Assembly (NCBI GenBank): GCA_032358255.1
Contig: JAULBX010029931.1
Location: forward strand, 123,739-187,738
Length of the DNA stretch: 64,000 bases
Source of the DNA: Heterotrichella gracilis
Lineage: Eukaryota; Sar; Xanthophyceae; Tribonematales; Xanthonemataceae
Direction of reading: 5' to 3'
The notes beneath the pieces were generated by a model. It had not been told where the DNA came from. It saw only the letters and a program-made list of their open reading frames with translations, and did no database searches. Numbering within the stretch: the first letter of the stretch is position 1; every line of letters starts with the position of its first letter. Shown here piece after piece: positions 12,601 to 24,804 of the stretch. The position numbers were made by a program, and so were the translations under genes.

Positions 12601-12976
12601 CTTCACTCAGCAGCAAGGTTGCAAAAGGTCTCAGTTTTCAACAGCTGGGTGATACGGTGGATAGCATAGACCTGTAGCAAAGCACCATTACGTCAAAACG
12701 CCTCAGTCAGTGACGTTTGACCGTTCGTACAGCCTTATAGGCGGCACGGAATGGCCTGGCACGTGGATTTGATGTGTGCTGTTCATATAATCCCACGACT
12801 TACGAGACAGCAGGTGTCACAGGTGAGGTTGCGCGGAACGTCGTTGAAGTCACATCGTTTGCTGTGTCCCGCATCAGGCGGGACTGCAGGTCGGAAACCA
12901 TGTCTTGGAGCGAAGACTGCCCCGCATGGCGCTGTCCCAAAAAGCTCCTTGGCGCCTCAAGCTGAGTTGAAGACAT
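9672..12976 (-). CDS. Mitochondrial carrier family protein, SAM-carrier-like
   Basis: SLC25-type six-helix transporter of 424 residues in eight exons: 12976-12804, 12495-12369, 12190-12071, 11831-11718, 11446-11331, 10925-10689, 10428-10212, 9842-9672. Phases agree at every junction and splice sites are good (first donor GTAAGT, second acceptor TTCTTGTCTCAG). The three carrier signatures PxDxxK are present: PLDTVKTR in exon 3, PTDTLKHR in exon 6 and PLDFVKTT in exon 7. Each is followed by a G-rich helix and an RGLYCGLAPTLLRDVP- or RGLPGLFAGM-type segment. The start MSSTQLEAPRSF is the first ATG after an in-frame TAG. The N-terminal extension of about 100 residues before repeat 1 is longer than in most carriers. 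The arrangement resembles plant S-adenosylmethionine-transporter-like carriers, but the substrate is inferred only. The 3' end is tandemly duplicated. Confidence 0.92.
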
Positions 12977-13661
12977 CGCAGATGGCTGTGGATCACAACT
13001 GCCCAGTTGCTAGTACCAGAACAAGAAGGGAGTTGTGCTTGGTGCAGGTGGCAGTGACGGAGATGCCCAAGCCCGCGGCCAATCGTGGGCACCGTCGTTC
13101 AAACCGTGCTTGGATGTTTGCAACCCGATATCCAAGGATAACCCAAGTACAGTATAGGTAAGCTGGCGCATCGAGGCTGTGACCAACGTTTAAATTCAGA
13201 TCAACGACGCCGCAAACACTGTTTCGGTGCACACAATTCGCTAGATGGGTCCTAGATGGCTAGGTGTCGCCTTGGGTACTAGCTTGTGCTATCCACGCTT
13301 CTACGTTTCCATTGGATCGCAGCTGCTACGGGCATCGCTTGCTCAGTAGTACCTGGGCGTTGTAAGCCTAGGAGGCAGATATGTTGGTTGATGGCAGACC
13401 GCCTGCAGGCCAAACCTGCGCGGGCAGTAGCATATTCCCTCTGCAGCTGAAATTGGCAGCAATATTTCAGTGCCACGGGCACGTCACCATTCTTGGGGAT
13501 AGATTGCAGATATACGGGATTGCACATTGTTAACAGCCTCCCAGCAGCCTCCAGCAGCCAAGCTCTATGAGAGCGCCGCAGTTCATAGCCCTTGCTGCGC
13601 ATCACCTGCGGCCCTCTTTAACCATCAAAAGGGTGGCGGCTTGGCCACAGGATCAGTCACG
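12977..13661. promoter_or_regulatory. Divergent promoter region, carrier / RPL4
   Basis: About 685 bp separate the start codons of the carrier (minus) and RPL4 (plus), so both promoters and 5' UTRs must lie here unless a gene has 5' noncoding exons. No clear TATA box was picked out. Confidence 0.5.
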
Positions 13662-16329
13662 ATGGCCGCCGCACGGCCTCTTGTGTCCGTACAGGACGAG
13701 TTTGGGCAGGCGGTGGAGCAGACCACGCTGCCAGCCGTCTTCACAGCCCCCATCCGCATGGACATTGTGCAGACGGTGCACACCAACCTCGCCAAGAACA
13801 AGCGCCAGCCGTATGCCGTGAGCCAGAAAGCAGGCCACCAGACGTCTGCCGAGTCTTGGGGTACCGGGCGCGCTGTGTCCCGTATCCCTCGCGTGGCTGG
13901 TGGCGGTACCAGCCGCTCAGGGCAGGGAGCCTTTGGCAACATGTGCCGTGGGGGACGTATGTTCGCCCCCACCAAGACATGGAGGCGCTGGCACAGGAAG
14001 GTGAACGTCAACCTCAAGCGTTACGCCGTGGTGTCAGCCCTCGCAGCCTCCGCACTGCCCTCCCTGGTGCTGGCCCGTGGGCACAAAATCGAGCAGCTGG
14101 CAGAGGTGCCTCTGGTGCTGTCAGCCTCCGTTGAGAGCATCTCCAAGACCTCCAAGGCCCTGGCTGTGCTCAAGGCGGTGGGTGCCTACGCTGACGTGGA
14201 GAAGGCCAAGGCCACCAGGAACATCCGCAAGGGCAAGGGCAAGATGAGGAACCGCCGCTATGTGGCGAGGAAGGGGCCCCTGGTGGTGTATGACCAGGAC
14301 TTGGGCATCGCCAAGGCCTTCCGCAACCTGCCCGGCGTGGAGCTGGCTTCGGTGGACTCATTGAACCTGCTCAAGGTGAGGAACAGGGAGGTGGAGACCT
14401 TGGGGGCATTGGTATAGCACCCTGCATGGTGTGTTGATGGGGTGGGGGAATTGTGGGCACTGTTGGGTGGGTTGCACTGGCCTTTATCAATATGTATTGT
14501 TAGAAGTGATGAATATTGCAGTGGGTGTGCTGTGGTTGCCATGATTGTGCTCTATGTAATATATATAGTAGCTAAAACGCTGATGGAACCTGACGCACCC
14601 ATCACAACCCTGTACCTGCACCTGCACACTTCATCCGCCACATGCCGCTGCACCTGCACACCACCTGACAGCTTGCCCTCCCCCCTCTGCCTACAGCTTG
14701 CCCCAGGTGGCCACTTGGGCCGCTTCATCATCTGGACCAAGCCAGCCTTCGACAAGCTGGACTCCCTGTTCGGTAGGTGGCCTCCCGCAGCCGCCGCGCG
14801 CAAACCCTGATACCATCAGAAAACCTGGTGCACTTGCCGCAAGGGATCAACATTGTATCTGTGATTGTTCATCTTTATTTTTTACTGCACTGCAGCATCG
14901 TTCCATCCTTAAGCGCTCCTGACAGCGAGCGCATGGCCACTGAGCTGCACATGTACATATGCACGTGCATATAGCTTAGCTTCAGTTGCCAGCTCTGCAC
15001 ACCACTGCCCGTCACGCATTCACCCAGCAAGCAGTGCACCTGACCTGCCTCGCCATCACTCAGTAGGCCATTACCAACTCTACACAATGTCTAGACCTGA
15101 CGCACCCATTCATCGCCCCCACCGCCTCACCCCCCACCCCGCTGTGGAACGCCTCTGTGCAGCAGTGGGCACGCCACCGTCAGCGCTTGCATACCCTTAC
15201 CCTGAACCTAAACCCTCCACCCTTCCAGGCACCGCCGAGGCCGAGAGCAGCGTGAAGAAGGGCTACAAGCTGCCCCGCCCCATCATGTCCAACTCCGACC
15301 TGGCCCGCCTCATCAACTCGGACGAGGTCCAGAGTGTGGTGCGCCCACCCAAGGAGACCAAGCGCGTGGCTGGGCAGAAGAAGAACCCGCTCAAGAACCT
15401 GTACGCCATGCTCAAGCTCAACCCCTACGCCAAGGTGGCGCGCAGGGCGGACTTGCTGTCACAGGTGAGGAGGCGGGGAGTGGGGATGTGGGCAGGACTT
15501 CTTTATGGGAGGGGCGAGGGAAGGTTTGGAGGCGGGGGTGGGGTTGGGGGCAGATGCAGCGTGCAGGATGGGGGGGTGGGCGGGAATGGTAGTCACATTA
15601 TGAGTTTGCTGCATGGCACAGCTTGTGTGCTGGGCCGCCTTTCAGATGTGGCAAGAACAGCCCTGCTAATGCAGTGGACCAGCCAGAAGGGGTTTAGCCT
15701 GGACACCGCTGTGCGACTGCTTGTGGTTGCACTAGGAACCCAGTCAGGGATGCATTCTGCATTTGCTGGCACACAACTGTCTTAATGGTCTGCCACTGCC
15801 CAGCTGCATCTGATGTGCACACCGTATGCCAGCCAAGACACCATTCAACCCTCTGGTTAGTGGGGCTGATGTGCACAACCGCGCACTGCATGTCCACCCT
15901 ACAGGACAGTACAAACAGACAAACAAACAAAAGGCGTTCCAAGCCGTCATCGGCTTATTGCCCTGTGTGCCCTGTGTGCCCAAGGGCACACATAACAGGA
16001 CAGTACTATCTGTGCACTAAAGCTTAATCACCCTGAGCACAGTGGGCAGGTGTTTAAATACCTGTTACTTACGTGACCTCACCTACATGCCTGCTCACCC
16101 CTCTCCTACATGCCTGCTAACCCTTCCCCTGTGCTCCCCCCCGCAGGCCAAGAGCACCGCTGCCCGCTCCGAGAAGCTTGCCAAGATCCGCGCGGGCGAG
16201 CCCACCGGAACCAAGCGCCCAGTGGAGAAGAAGCTGTCCAAGGCGTTCTACAACTCACTCATCACCGACGCAGACTATGTGGGCGAGGACTACGATGTGT
16301 TCTCCTCGTGGTTGGGAACAACCCTGTGA
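13662..16329 (+). CDS. RPL4: 60S ribosomal protein uL4 (L4/L1e)
   Basis: Cytosolic large-subunit protein lining the peptide exit tunnel. Four exons: 13662-14375, 14697-14772, 15229-15464, 16147-16329. They encode 402 residues with consistent phases (0, 1, 0). The start is [15 protein letters not shown]. The family core is complete: [20 protein letters not shown], the tunnel-loop segment with [19 protein letters not shown] and [20 protein letters not shown], then [15 protein letters not shown] and the eukaryote-specific C-terminal extension ([20 protein letters not shown], basic, with [13 protein letters not shown]). It ends ...[19 protein letters not shown] signal is at 16557-16561. The next gene (proline-rich, minus) is convergent. 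Confidence 0.97.
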
Positions 16330-17697
16330 GGACCCTAGGTTAGGGTTGCGGTGCGCGGCGCAGGCGCGTGGGTTGGCATGTGGTGCGCCGCGGGGTGGGG
16401 TGGTGGCTCGGGTGTTGGTGGGGTATGTGGGCAGCAACGCAGCAGGAGTGCCCAGCCTGCAATGGGGATGGCTGCGCGCGCTTGCTGTTGATGTGTGCCG
16501 CCTGCTTTATGCGCTGACACTGCCTCGCATGAGTGCGGGTGGGTGGATATCTGCTTTGTAACAACATAGCAATCATTCCATAATGGCGAGTCACCAAGTG
16601 ATGGCATGCCTACCATCCTATGCACCATGCATCGCTTTGGTGGGCATCGTGATGGTCCATGAATGGTGGCAGCAGCAAGTGCAAGAAGTGACCTGCTGCC
16701 AGTTTGCGGCGATGATCTGCCTAGAGCTGCTGCGTATTGCCACCATGGTGACCGTACTCTATGCGATAGTGCTTCACACCCGCATCGCCCCGTGGTGGCA
16801 CCCACCCTGCATGCAGGCTGGCAGGAGCCAGGGCTGGAAAGAAAGGGGATGCACCAAGGCGGAGCCACCGTGGGCCATCAGCTATTGGTTGTGGCCGTGC
16901 CCAGGACCCCGGGCAGGTTTCAATACATATAAACAATGTAATTCCTTGGGGTGACAGGCATCCAAGGTAAAATATTCAAACCAACATCCTCTGCACACCG
17001 TCAGGCGACGGTTGACGCCGTCAAGCTCAGCCATGTTTGGCACCGTGCCAGTGACTGCAGCATCTGCAGCGGGTTGAAGTTTTGCAACGGCGCTGCCAAT
17101 GTGGCATTTTAATAATTTATGTGCAGCGGCTGGTTGATGGCATTGGCAAACCACACTGGCAGAATTTAGTGGTTGTTCATTGCAACACATGCAGCAGCAG
17201 GTGCTTGCACTTTGCAATCAAATGTGCGGCAACATGTCAAATAACCTTTCCAAAGCGCCTGGCGCTGATGCATGTACCCCAAGGCTTGCTGCAACAGTGC
17301 AGATTGTTGTTGTCTAGGCTGCAACATCAGCACAGCCGCTGGTGGCATCATCTTGTGCTGCAGCAGCTGGGCCTGCATGGCACGTGTGTATGCATTGCCG
17401 AGAATAAATCACAGGGTCTGGGATTTCAAATATCTACTTTTACAGATATTGCACACCACGGAAGTCAGTAGTCTTGCACATGCACCAACTCAATTGCCTA
17501 AGGAAATGTCAGCATGGGAATGTCTTTCTTCTTGCACATGCATCAACTCAATTGCGTATTCCACAAGCAATATCTAAATGACAACTGTCAACTAATGCCA
17601 GGCATTGTGTCAACATGGTCAACAGAGTCTGCCAGCCTGCCTGTAGCTGTCAACAACTTCCTTGTCACTATCACATTGTGAGTCACTGCTGCTGCAT
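16330..17697. other. Convergent intergenic region
   Basis: Contains the RPL4 3' UTR, with TGTAA at 16557-16561. The rest is rich in TGCA-containing words with short open frames on both strands, none with family similarity or splice structure. Confidence 0.5.
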
Positions 17698-19223
17698 CTA
17701 GCGGCCACGCTCTGATGGTGGTGGTGGCGGTGGTGGGGGTGGCGGTGGGGGTGGCGGTGGTGGAGGGCGCCTCACCCCCTCCGAGGGACCAGGTGCTGCA
17801 GCGCGTGGAGCGGCGCGTGGGGCGGTGCTTGGGGCGACGCGCTCAACAATGCGCTCGACGATGCGCTGAACGATGGCTGGGGCTGGTGCCTCGGCACGAG
17901 GGGGAGGAGGATACTCGGGCGCAACAGCTGGGCCGCCGTAGGCTGCGGTGCGGAGGAGCATTCTGCCTGCAATGGGGCACAGGTGTGGCTTGTCAGTGGC
18001 TCTTGTCATCATTTGCACCCTGGTACGGTCACATGCAGCTCTATTGCTGTGCGACCAACGCTTGCGCACCGCGTGGTACTTCATTTACGTGACATGATCT
18101 GAAATGATGATACACATGTCCATACAACTGCTTCAGGTTGAAGAACACCCAAGCCGCTTTGGCATTGCAATGCACTGCAAGTGGACAGCTCATCAAGGAT
18201 GCATACCCTGATGGAATTCCTTGGTTAACCCTAAAATAATCTTAATTAGGAATAAAACGGGACTCGGAGATAATTAGCATCGGGGAAGTGACTACCTACC
18301 CTTGGTGTTGCCCTGTGGCTGCCACTTCCCCTCGGCATCATGAGTGGGTAGAGGCACGGAGTCCAGGGCAGCGACAACACCCCTGCACAAGGCGCACAGA
18401 CAAGGTTGTCACTGAGTGTGGTCAGGTACCAGGTGTGGATTCTCACAGTGTAAACTACTATGTACTAGCGTACAGCATGTGCATGCGCCGCTGCCAGGCA
18501 ACCATCGGCAATAATGCAGTGTTACCGTGCAATGCATATGCCATAGCCAGCCCTGATGTTGGGAGTGCTGCAAGGTAGCCATGTGTAACTGCCAATGAGG
18601 ACTCCTGTAACAGTCTTAAGAGCACTAGTGCATGCACTGGCAACCTGCCACAGGCAAGTCCCTGCATAGCTCCTAGGCAGCACAATGTAGGCTACCTGGT
18701 GACTCACGGTTGGACAATGCCATGTTTAGACAATGCTGACAAGTTGTACACATAAAAAAGCAGATTCAATTTGAACCTTCAGGAATTAATGGTTTATACA
18801 TTAAGACCCCTGTTGTCAGCATTAAAGCCATATTGTATAGCAGGCTACTGGGCCTCATGCATGCAGCCATGAAGACAGCCTTCAGCTGAGTTAAGCTAGA
18901 AGCACAGCGCTGTCAAGGTCATATTATAAAACTGAGAGCCAATGGGCAACCCGTTGCTGGCTGAGTCCCTCCACGGTGCAGCCGCATGCACCCCGTCGGC
19001 GATCGAGATCATTGTTAAGGTCACATAGCCCGTCGAGAACACACTTTCGGGTGGTAATCATTGTGGCACCGTTTTACTGCGATACGAACTTGATATTCGC
19101 GCTTACCTGGACGCTGTGGCGAGGCCAGTCAGTGGCGCAGCATGGGTTGGTGGGTGCGCTCATCAGGACGGAAGACAGCAGCAGAGCGCATGCTGCCAGC
19201 GGCAGCAGCAGGCTTCGAGCCAT
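17698..19223 (-). CDS. Secreted proline-rich protein of unknown function
   Basis: I do not recognise this gene. Exon 1 (19223-19107) starts at MARSLLLPLAACALLLSSVL, a clear signal peptide, and ends CAG|GTAAGC. A downstream exon (18382-18300) reads GVVAALDSVPLPTHDAEGKW in the frame that joins without a break to the last exon (17966-17698). That last exon has an IVQRIVERIVERV amphipathic repeat, an Ala/Pro-rich stretch, a run of 17 prolines encoded by CCX codons, and a SERGR end. Exon 1 ends in phase 0 but the 18382 exon needs phase 2, so a small exon between them, or a different exon 1 donor, is missing from this model. A TATATA box on the minus strand near 19377-19385 supports the start. It may be a cell-wall or lumenal protein; that is inference. 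Confidence 0.55.
17713..17765. repeat. Low-complexity GGT/GGC tract encoding poly-proline
   Basis: Plus-strand run of GGTGGTGGCGG-type triplets. It is the complement of the coding poly-proline run of the adjacent minus-strand gene. Confidence 0.8.
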
Positions 19224-21912
19224 GATGGCACTAAGTGGCACTCAGAGCAACGGCCCTTGAACGCCCAGCCTCCTGAAGCAACCCTTTTAAGGTCGAGCTT
19301 TACAGGACGGGACGCTCTCAAGATGCGACGTCCTTCAGGTGACCTCTGAACTGCACCTAACCCAGCTCGAGGAGAGCTATATATGCCTGGCAAGCTCACA
19401 ACAACTTGCTCTACCGGTGATTGCCCGTTCCCCATGTGGTGCTCATCACCGCGTGCGCTGTTTATCAACGCATTGAAGTGACCACCACCGTTGAAGGATC
19501 CCATTATGCAGAATTTGGGCTCTCAGAGACGTGCCCATCACTCAGAAGTCTGCTGGCAGCTGCTGCTGCAGCTGTTAAGTGGTGGGTCACATTGCCAGTT
19601 GTTCTGCATGACCTTGTAAGGTTTTCCTGTGCACATGAAGCTCTACATCTGATGTTCAAGGTTGCAAATACTGTGGATGATCATGCCTGTGATAAATTAT
19701 TTTTAAATGCCAACCTGTACTAGCTTTTGTAGCCATAGACTCTCTGCCATAGCGGCTATGGGGATCAGTGAACAACAATTTGCCAAAGCAGTTACCATGC
19801 AATGGACCAGATGACAAAGGTGAGTTGTAAATTCTTCACTTCTACTGTCCCCGGCTGCACAGCACTTTGTATGTATCCTACTGGCCAATTTCATTGCCGC
19901 CCATCCCCCTGGGTGGGGCCCACCACTGGTCAATATAGCCTGCAGCACCATGATGCAGCTCCACCATGTCGCGCATGCTGCAGCCCAGGAAAGCAAATCA
20001 ATGTCACCTGTTGTGCCTGCTAGTATGGGCGCTGTCATGTTGCATCGCGCGTTTGCAGCTGCACAGGGAAGGTGTCCAGCAGTGGCAGGAATGCCATGCG
20101 GCCAGGCCAACATAATGCCACAGCGGGCTATATCACCAGAGCTGGAAAAACAATCCTTGCAGCCGAGGCAACCATGGTGTTGGATGCAAGATGGTGGTGG
20201 CGGGGTGCGGGGCTCGAGCGCGCGTGCTGCGCTCATCAAGGACTTGGCGGGTTGCCCTCACAGGCTGCCCTCGGGGCCTCTGAGGAAGGCGCGCCTGGGC
20301 GAGGGGTGGCAGCCTCAGGGATGGAACTTGTCAGTGCTGCAGCGGAGGCGCCATGGACATGCTTGTTGAACAGCGGTTTGCATAACGCTGCAGTGAGGCG
20401 GACATGGTGGGGCGCTACACCTGCGCATGGGTCATGCGTAATGCTATTGCCCCATTGCCGTGTGCTGGATGAGGGAGGAGGTTGCTGCCTGCACTCTGAT
20501 AGGAAGTACTGGTACTGGTGCCAATGCTGCTTGGCCGGGCAATCTGGATGCTGCAGCAGTCCCTGCCAACATGCAAACCCCCTTCAGCAGGGCTGCATGA
20601 TATAACCTCCTCAGTCCTAGGAGGTCCCAGCTGCCCGCTGGTAGCAGATCCAGGTTGCCGTGGCACGGCGCGGCGATTCTGCTGTGGCATTTGTAGCAGC
20701 CACTCATGGCTCCGGCAACCCCAATGCCGCGGCGGTGCGGCGCCATACAGTGCGCATGCCATGCGTCAATGACATCGCTGTGGCTATCCCTAGGTAGGAT
20801 TCAAGCACTGTTCTGTCATGCTGCTAGCAATGCCATTGGCATGAGTGATTGGGCCTGGCGTAACTTACAGCATGATGCTCCAGGGCAGTGGTTGCTGGCA
20901 CAGCAAATGCTTGACAACTGTACACCAGTTGCAATTGCATGTGGCACTGCGAGTGCTGAGGCACTGAGCGGCTGAGCACTCACTGGCCAGTAACGCCGTT
21001 TCTGAGTGCGCATTGCACTAAATGTTGCCAATTTGAAATTGTACATGTGAACAATATTGAAAACGTTATAATTGAGCGCACTGTCATGGAAATGTTCTGA
21101 GTGATGTAGAAGGGCAGTGCCACCGATGACTGATGCTACCGTAGTAGCACCCAGCTACTCGCCAGTCCCTTATTTTGGAATATCTCTCTAATTAATTCTG
21201 AGAAATTGAAGCGTTGCCATCAGGACTTTTGCCATGTGGACTTTAAAACTTCGTGTTATATTGAGGTAGGTTGAGTGCTGCTGTGGCGGCTGCGTTAGCT
21301 GCGTACTGATGCGACAATACTAATGGCCGCCAAGGCCAAATTTGTGGGATGATCACGGGATGTTAATGGTTACAATCTTGCCAGCTCCCGGGCAACACAG
21401 GCCTCAGGTCACCATGGTGGACGTCCAGTGCACAAAATCTTCAATATTTGTAACCTACTTGAAACAGGCTAAACAACTTGCAAGTTTACTGCCCAACTTG
21501 ACTATGGCATAGCACTGGTGGACAAACCAAACCACTGCAGCCACAGACTAACTGTTGTACAAGTCTGGATAATATATGATATTGTCGCAGTGATTGTCAC
21601 AACTGAAATTAACAAAATCAAGCAAAAAGCCACCATGCAAAGGAGGATGAAAGGGATGGGCATGGGGCCTTACATAAAACAGTATGACTGCAGGCTGCAA
21701 GTCATTGAAAGTTGTGGATTGCATACAACACCACTGGAAATCTGCAGCCAAGGGTCACAAGCTGCTGGCCCAGACAACTCACAGTTGCACCTTCAGCCAG
21801 CACACCCATATCAAAACAGTTCATTTACTATGTTTAAAAACTATGCCCACCCTTGCATGACGCATATCACATTTGAGCTGTCCAAATTGAAGAAAAAAGA
21901 ACTCTCAGAGAA
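19224..21912. other. 2.7-kb region without a recognisable gene
   Basis: It begins with the upstream region of the proline-rich gene (minus-strand TATATA near 19377-19385) and ends with the 3' region of the BAR gene (TTACA at 21670-21674, i.e. TGTAA on the minus strand). Between about 19900 and 20750 several frames are open on both strands in GC-rich sequence. None carries a motif, a credible splice pattern or a consistent frame, so no gene is called. Confidence 0.45.
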
Positions 21913-23836
21913 TTACCAAGCTGGCACACGCTGCCTCTCACTACCATATCGGTCATAGGCACTCTGCATGTTGGCTGAAACCTTGTGCGTGGGAGCAGGC
22001 GGTGCAGGCAAGTAAGGGTTGTCACGGCTGGGCTGCATGCTGTTCTCCTTGCCGCGAGCAGGGGCAGCACCAATCTTGGTGCTCACAACCTTACAAAAAA
22101 TGGAAACACAGTGGAATCAGATGGCTGTTTCAGGTTCATATACGTCACCGTATCGGTTGTACGGCCTGTACGGTTGCGGCTGCTGATTTACGATTTCGTG
22201 GGAAGGGGCGTCCGGGACACCATCCAGGTAAGGGTTGTTGCTGGCAGCCATGAAGGGATTCGTTGCGGGTTGGTCGTGGCCGTACGGAACCCCATAGTCA
22301 GAGTCCACGTCCTTCCACACGCACAATACATAATTAGAAGCCAATTTTGCAACAGCCTTTTAGTTGAAGGCAAGAATTGAATGAAAGTAGCGGCCACTGA
22401 TAACCTGTGCAGAGTGCAGCACAATGCATGACAAACAATATGTCACAGATAGCAACGCACCTGCGGTGATGTGGACACCCCGTGCTCCGGCGTGATGGGA
22501 ACTGCAGGTACCTCACCAGGCCCAGTGATGGCAAGGTTGTTACCCAGTGCCATCATTGGGCCCATGGCTGCATGCGCCATCTGGAACGTTTCTTGCTCAA
22601 CCCGCATGACAGCTGCCACGTAGCTCTTGAGCCACACTGCATCCCTGATGAGCTGTGCCAGCTGCTGGAAAAGCAAGACCTCGTGCTCCTTGTAAGACTG
22701 GCGAGTAGCTGCAGCAACGAGAATCACACCACCTCAGCACAAGCGCCTACAGAACCGTCCCCTACACACACGAAAAGGCAGGCGCGCACCATTCAGCTTG
22801 TTCTCCTTGTGCTGCATGGTTTTCTTTGTGGTTTCCAGCTCAATCTCTCCTTTGGACCTTGTTGAAGGCAGCTTTGCATGCTGCTTGTCAATTTTCTTCC
22901 CCAGCTCAATAACAGTCCGCCGGCGGGAGTCCACTTCCAAGCGCAAGGCTTCAAGCTGCTTCATGCGGGCCTACGCCAGGCAAGCCACCACTGGTCAATA
23001 CACGTGATGCAGCGTGAAGCAAAGTCAGATGTGAAGGCCACCATTGCAAACTCACCACTACTTGGTTGTATGCCGTTGTCCAGCGCTGCATAGGAGCAAG
23101 CACCTCTGCTTCCAGCTTCTTTGACTGCACAGCCACACAAACAAAGTTCAGCAAACTCCTGCCAAGCACACGGTGTGCCCTGCTACAAAGCAACAGAAAG
23201 CATGGCATACCACTTCTTTTGACACCCTGGTCAGCTCTTCACCCTTGAAGTCGCCTCCAATAGTGCTCATCAACGGGCTTGGCCCAGTCTGAACAGGCTG
23301 TGCCTTGCCAGAGCCGTTGTCCTCATAGACCCGTGGAAGAGGGGCGGATAGCACAATCTTGGTGGAGTTCAGCATAGCTGCAGACAAGCGATCAGTAACG
23401 TGACTGGTTACACAGCTGGGCAGTCCCAGTCAATCGCGGCTCAAGTCATAGCCTAGCCAGCGGGATGGACAACCAACTGTCTGTGGCATACCAACTGAAA
23501 GCGCACAGCGTCAACCGTGCACATACGATATATGCGCTGTGCTAGTGCAAGAGCTATGCGGGACGTACATTCCGTGCTTGTCTTCAGGTTGCGTATCTCC
23601 TTCTCCATCTTCTTCAAGTGGTTGGCAAAGTCTGTGGCCTCCTTCATCATAGCCTCGTTCCTGGCATTGGGTGTGGGGACAAACTGTCCATCCACTGTAA
23701 TGTGCCAGTTCTGGCGAAGCTGTGGCAGCAAAGAACGGTGCTTTAGCGCTTGGTACGGTGTGGGAATGGAAAGGTAGGACAGAAAGGCAGCAAGGCAGCG
23801 TACCCCCTCTCTGAACCTCCTCATCGTCAGGCCCAT
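21913..23836 (-). CDS. BAR-domain protein with C-terminal NPF/NPY motifs
   Basis: Eight exons: 23836-23804, 23719-23569, 23377-23211, 23124-23056, 22970-22790, 22708-22461, 22311-22144, 22089-21913. They close in frame to 397 residues. About 270 N-terminal residues are strongly helical and follow the BAR pattern (AMMKEATDFANHLKKMEKEI, KKLEAEVLAPMQRWTTAYNQ, ARMKQLEALRLEVDSRRRTV, YKEHEVLLFQQLAQLIRDAV). BAR dimers sense or bend membranes in endocytosis and trafficking. The Pro/Asn-rich tail has ATNPFMAASNNPYLDG and RDNPYLPAPP. NPF is the ligand of EH domains, which fits an endocytic adaptor. Start: MGLTMRRFREG, right after a TTTGTTACAG acceptor, so a 5' noncoding exon is likely; the N-terminus is the least certain part. 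TGTAA lies 239 nt past the stop. Confidence 0.8.
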
Positions 23837-24800
23837 ACTGTAACAAACGAGATTGGAGTCAAAATGGGAACGCCTGCCAGGTGACAGCGCAGCCAAGGCA
23901 GGAAGCGAAATATGAAAAGCCTTACAACTAGCGGAGAAGAATTTGTTTCAACTACGAAACACGTAGTCAGGGGGAGGCAGGATCAGCGGTCAGCCTGTTG
24001 ACCAGCCAAGGTTCCAATGTGCAACCACGTTGCGTATGTGCCTAGGATTGTCCGAGCACCACAGATAAGTCACCGGTGAGCCGTTATGCTCTGTTGGGAA
24101 CCTCCCTGACAAGACAGATAAACCTTGGCTTGCTTGCGAGGTGCACACAAAAGGGTGTCGAAGCAGCTCGCGAGAAACTGCTCTGAGTCAAGGTCTGACC
24201 TCCCCGGAGTGACTCATCAGTTTCCCAATTTCCCCCTTAGGGTCAATGTCTTTGCCACTGGTCACAGCCAAAACCCTTCAGGCCTGCACTTATTGCTTGT
24301 AAATGCAATACAAACTCCACTTGGCCCATATGGTGCACCAATAATAGGTTCAACCAACCTCTGCTCCACCGCATGACTGTTCCAGACTCCACCGCATGTT
24401 GAAGTTTGCTGTCATGCTATGTCCTTGGTTGGATTTTGAAACCTTGGATTCAGGGGTTCAGTTCCACTGCAGTCAAACTCAAGTTGTCCCAAAGTAACCT
24501 AAAAATACTGTTATAAAGTGTGTGGAGAGCCCCAAATCTCGAGTCCTGAGCTGGTGCTGAACAATGAAAATAATACCATCTTTGACAACGGCCATTTTAT
24601 CCAGGATTTCAGACTGCTGCACTTTGCATCGCATATGTCATAGCAATCCAATTGGCAGTTATTTGCCTAGCAGCAGATAACCTGCACATCTTGACCTGTA
24701 GGAGGTGACCTGTAGGAGCGATGGCACTTCTTGCACCCCCGCACATCATCATGAAGCAACCGCCGCGAAGCATCATAGCGCGCATGGTGCATGTGGTCAG
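23837..24800. other. Upstream region of the BAR gene
   Basis: It should contain a 5' noncoding exon and the promoter of the BAR gene (minus strand). A GTTGTAAGG donor-like site lies near 23926. The left part borders the duplicated lectin-gene fragment. No other gene seen. Confidence 0.4.
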
Positions 24801-24804
24801 AATT

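Noticed and set aside
12751-13161. 136-codon plus-strand ORF between carrier and RPL4
   Set aside because: Overlaps carrier exon 1 on the opposite strand, which has a clear donor and in-phase junction.
17715-18092. Plus-strand Val/Gly-rich ORF
   Set aside because: Complement of the poly-proline coding exon of the minus-strand gene.
19950-20605. Overlapping plus- and minus-strand ORFs of 100-178 codons
   Set aside because: Open in several frames at once because of GC-rich composition. No motif, signal peptide or coherent splice pattern.
21518-21958. 146-codon plus-strand ORF
   Set aside because: Overlaps the 3' end and 3' UTR of the BAR gene on the other strand. Composition is not protein-like.
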